DNA from: Bacteriovorax sp. MedPE-SWde
GTDB taxonomy: Bacteria > Bdellovibrionota > Bacteriovoracia > Bacteriovoracales > Bacteriovoracaceae
Assembly: GCA_001874305.1 (NCBI GenBank)
Contig: MPCU01000003.1
Span: forward strand, 186,001 to 250,000
Reading direction: 5' to 3'
DNA: 64,000 nt
Part shown: positions 61,576-64,000 of the stretch, in pieces
How positions within the stretch are numbered: position 1 is the stretch's first letter
How the letters are laid out: every line of letters begins with the position of its first letter
Notes under the pieces: generated by a model
The model's database searches: none
What the model saw: the letters and a program-made list of their open reading frames with translations, nothing else
Told to the model about the DNA's origin: nothing
Program-made: the position numbers and the translations under genes

Positions 61576-62325
61576 ATGAATAAATTAGGAAGAGCATTAT
61601 TACTATTTATACTTGCTGGATTTGCAGGAAGCGCACTCGCTCAAAGTGCCACGAAGCTAGGTTTACCTGGTCTCTCTGTTAATTTTGGTCAAGGTGTCGA
61701 TCTTGTCGATACACTAGAGTTAACAGTTCTGTTTACTGTTTTAACTTTAGCTCCAGCTGTCCTAATTTTATGTACATGTTTTACACGTATCATTGTCGTA
61801 CTATCTTTTATGAGACAGGCCATTGGTACTCAGAGTATGCCGCCAAACCAGTTACTAGTTGGTTTCGCACTCTTCTTATCAGTGTTTGTAATGCAGCCAA
61901 CAGGTGAAGAAATCTACAATAATGCTGTAAGACCATATATGGATAGAAAAATTACAACAACTCTAGCACTCGATAGAATAGAGCTTTCATTAAGAGGGTT
62001 TATGAACAAACAAGTTCGTAAGGCCGATATTGGACTATTCTATGATGTAACTGGAAGAAAGGCCCCTACAAGTATTGATGATGTGCCTATTCACTTTCTT
62101 ATTCCTGCTTTTATAATTTCTGAACTTAAAACTGCATTCCAGATTGGGTTCTTACTTTATATACCATTTCTAATTCTGGATATGGTTGTTGCTTCAGTTC
62201 TTATGGCCATGGGGATGATGATGTTACCTCCAGTTGTAATTTCTCTTCCATTCAAACTGCTACTATTTGTATTAGTTGATGGATGGCAGTTAGTAACAGG
62301 ATCGTTACTAAGATCATTTAATTAG
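61576..62325 (+). CDS. fliP: flagellar export protein FliP
   Basis: 249 residues with a cleavable signal peptide (SALA-Q) and four membrane helices. FTRIIVVLSFMRQAIGTQSMPPNQLL and FQIGFLLYIPFLILDMVVASVLMAMGMMMLPP are family signatures. It is the core of the type III export gate. Eight nt after fliO. Confidence 0.97.
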   Translation: MNKLGRALLLFILAGFAGSALAQSATKLGLPGLSVNFGQGVDLVDTLELTVLFTVLTLAPAVLILCTCFTRIIVVLSFMRQAIGTQSMPPNQLLVGFALFLSVFVMQPTGEEIYNNAVRPYMDRKITTTLALDRIELSLRGFMNKQVRKADIGLFYDVTGRKAPTSIDDVPIHFLIPAFIISELKTAFQIGFLLYIPFLILDMVVASVLMAMGMMMLPPVVISLPFKLLLFVLVDGWQLVTGSLLRSFN

Positions 62326-62338
62326 ATAGGAGAGAGAA

Positions 62339-62608
62339 GTGGACTTTTTTTCAGATATAGCAAAGCAAGCAATTACAATAGGACTGATGATTTCAGCTCC
62401 AATGTTACTTGGCTCACTTGTTATGGGTATCTTAGTTTCGATCTTTCAGGCCGTTACTCAAATCAATGAACAAACACTTTCATTTATTCCAAAGATTCTA
62501 GTTATTATTGGTGCACTTGTACTTTGTGCACCTTGGATGAGTGATCAATTAACAACTTTTACAAGGGAATTAATTATTAGTATTCCTCAACTTGTTACAG
62601 GTAGATAA
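62339..62608 (+). CDS. fliQ: flagellar export protein FliQ
   Basis: 89 residues, two membrane helices, and the FliQ motif (SIFQAVTQINEQTLSFIPKI). Part of the FliPQR export gate. The start is GTG with TAGGAGAG upstream. The stop overlaps the fliR ATG by 1 nt (TAATG). Confidence 0.96.
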   Translation: MDFFSDIAKQAITIGLMISAPMLLGSLVMGILVSIFQAVTQINEQTLSFIPKILVIIGALVLCAPWMSDQLTTFTRELIISIPQLVTGR

Positions 62609-63384
62609 TGACAATACAGATAACTGACATTGTTCCAGTAATTGCATTCTTTCTTGTTTTTTCAAGACTGCTTGCTGTGAATTTTCAGTTACCTATTTAT
62701 GATAACCTTCCGATTCCAATGATTGTTAAAATTCTATCAACACTTGTAATGTCATACTGCTTCTTTCCTTATGTTCAAGGAGAAGTAATGAAAGATATTG
62801 CTTATGTAGGTAAGGAAAATTTTTGGGCGCTAACGGCCGTATATACAATAGTTGGCCTGGTTATAGGCTACCTTGTTAAATCAATCATGGGGATCTTTGT
62901 AGCGGGTGGTTCTATCATTACACAACAGGTTGGGTTTGCAGCAGTACAATACTTTGACCCGACATCAAATCAACAAATTGGTCCGTTCGAGAAGCTCATT
63001 CAGTGGACAGTACTTGTAATGGTTATATCTTCTGGAGCATTACTTCCAATGTTCAAGGGCGTGTTTCACTCTTTTGAATCAATACATATTTATCAAATGG
63101 GTGCTTTTGCTAAAGCCCACATCTTTTATATAGAAGCATTTAAGTCGATATTTCTTTCGGCGATTATGCTTGCAACACCTTTAATTTTTACAAATATGCT
63201 AATCATGACAATCCTAGGAATTATCGCAAGAACAGTTCCTCAGTTGAATGTAATTATGGTTAGTTTTGCAGTTAATATTGGACTTGGTTTGCTAGTTTTT
63301 GCAGCAACAAGTGACGAATTTTTTAGTGTCGCCTTCAAGATTTATACAGATAAGCTTGGGGAATGGTTTCAATTTGTTATCTAG
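62608..63384 (+). CDS. fliR: flagellar export protein FliR
   Basis: 258 residues, about six membrane helices, with GFAAVQYFDPTSNQQIGPFEKL and the conserved N-terminal FFLVFSRLLAVN. Completes the export gate with FliP and FliQ. Translation coupled to fliQ through TAATG. Eighteen nt before flhB. Confidence 0.95.
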   Translation: MTIQITDIVPVIAFFLVFSRLLAVNFQLPIYDNLPIPMIVKILSTLVMSYCFFPYVQGEVMKDIAYVGKENFWALTAVYTIVGLVIGYLVKSIMGIFVAGGSIITQQVGFAAVQYFDPTSNQQIGPFEKLIQWTVLVMVISSGALLPMFKGVFHSFESIHIYQMGAFAKAHIFYIEAFKSIFLSAIMLATPLIFTNMLIMTILGIIARTVPQLNVIMVSFAVNIGLGLLVFAATSDEFFSVAFKIYTDKLGEWFQFVI

Positions 63385-63402
63385 AGGATAACGGGATAAA
63401 AA

Positions 63403-64000
63403 ATGGCTGACGATTCATCAGATGCAGAAAAAACAGAAGAGCCCTCCGCTCATAGGATTGAAGAATCCAGGCGAAAGGGTGAAGTTGCTTCCTCGAAAGA
63501 ACTTTCGAGTGTTCTCGTTTTATCGGCGTGTCTGCTTACATTAGGTCTTTCTATGATCTTCATTTATGAAGAGCTGGATTCCTTTGTTAGATGGTTAGCA
63601 CATCTTGATATCGCATCTGCGTTCACAGAAAAATCATTAAAAACAATAGTTCATAGAACTGCAAAAACGACACTTATGTGTGCAGCTCCTGTAAGTATCG
63701 TTGCTCTTTGTGTAGGTGTAATCGCAAATATTGCACAGGTTGGGATTCTATTCTCTCCAGATGTTCTTCAATGGAAGCCAGAGAGAATTAACCCTCTAAA
63801 GGGAATTAAGAAACTCTTCTCTGCACAGGCTGCAGTTGAAGCTATTAAAGGTATATTTAAGTTCATTATAGTGATGGGAATTGTTTATCTCTTTTTAAAA
63901 GATGAGATAGCTTCATATATTGGTTTCTTTCACATGGATTTCTTTCAGTCATTTATCTACGGTAAATCGATTCTTATAAAACTTGGGTTTTCTATCATTG
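63403..64000 (+). CDS. flhB: flagellar export switch protein FlhB (partial, C-terminus off window)
   Basis: The first ~199 residues of FlhB. KTEEPSAHRIEESRRKGEVASSKELSS is the usual basic N-terminus (cited in part), followed by membrane helices and the conserved GIKKLFSAQAAVEAIKG. The autocleaving NPTH switch domain lies beyond the right edge. It closes the fliL-to-flhB run and likely leads to flhA. Confidence 0.93.
   Translation, partial: MADDSSDAEKTEEPSAHRIEESRRKGEVASSKELSSVLVLSACLLTLGLSMIFIYEELDSFVRWLAHLDIASAFTEKSLKTIVHRTAKTTLMCAAPVSIVALCVGVIANIAQVGILFSPDVLQWKPERINPLKGIKKLFSAQAAVEAIKGIFKFIIVMGIVYLFLKDEIASYIGFFHMDFFQSFIYGKSILIKLGFSII

Noticed and set aside
1-64000. Insertion sequences, prophage genes, integrases or tRNA-borne attachment sites
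   Set aside because: No transposase, integrase or phage structural gene is seen, and no direct repeat flanks the tRNA pair.

Overview
The window reads as chromosomal DNA of an AT-rich Gram-negative bacterium. The combination of an outer-membrane lipoprotein and peptidoglycan toolkit, a delta-proteobacterial style fliL-fliM-fliN-fliO-fliP-fliQ-fliR-flhB cluster, frequent TTG/GTG starts and very tight gene packing suggests the Bdellovibrio-and-like-organisms group, most probably a marine Bacteriovoracaceae/Halobacteriovorax relative. This placement is an inference from gene content and composition, since no 16S rRNA or species marker is present.

Layout. 1-4241: an SDR/acyltransferase pair, the EngB ribosome-assembly GTPase, a FHA-sigma54 activator and a FliL-like membrane protein. 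4408-8808: a BamE-like lipoprotein followed by a yicC-gmk-rel operon (RNA turnover, GMP phosphorylation, stringent response). 8902-17595: a two-domain putative cell-wall protein, a lone response regulator, then pepA, a DUF218 protein, ridA, a MaeB malic enzyme and a sodium:solute symporter behind a clear TPP riboswitch. 17690-29101: oxyR, a secreted trypsin-like protease, a PAS histidine kinase, a YheT hydrolase, a MATE pump, a double-ATPase ABC protein, a secreted HExxH metalloprotease, a DUF374 acyltransferase and adenine deaminase. 29246-34132: a GNAT/polysaccharide-deacetylase pair, a HAD lipoprotein, a TetR regulator and a degenerate HD-GYP-like protein. 34324-42647: a tRNA-Lys/tRNA-Glu operon divergent from mtaB (whose known substrate class is tRNA-Lys), small secreted proteins including a lone secretin-N-domain-like protein, trxC, a 44-residue lipoprotein, purA-serA, a scramblase-family protein and a dCMP deaminase. 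42717-49549: an HBM-type chemoreceptor, MurJ, and a glycine-rich secreted repeat protein. 49623-57965: uvrC, a cysteine-free uracil-DNA-glycosylase-like protein, SpoIID, a DsbA-like lipoprotein and HU. 57966-58389 is a structured, compositionally odd intergenic region that ends in a promoter for the flagellar export and C-ring operon (58390 to the window end).

Recurring architecture. Five convergent gene pairs have interlocked stop codons (4-nt overlaps), two more overlap by 11-12 nt, and several terminator hairpins include the end of the coding sequence. Many genes start at TTG or GTG with a strong Shine-Dalgarno. For about fifteen genes I moved the start away from the longest ORF, giving the reason in the entry.

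The points most worth a second look are the TPP-riboswitch symporter, the glycine-rich repeat protein, the lytic-transglycosylase-like protein with a cysteine-less L,D-transpeptidase-like domain, the degenerate UDG, the secretin-N-like protein, and the 424-bp intergenic region before fliL.
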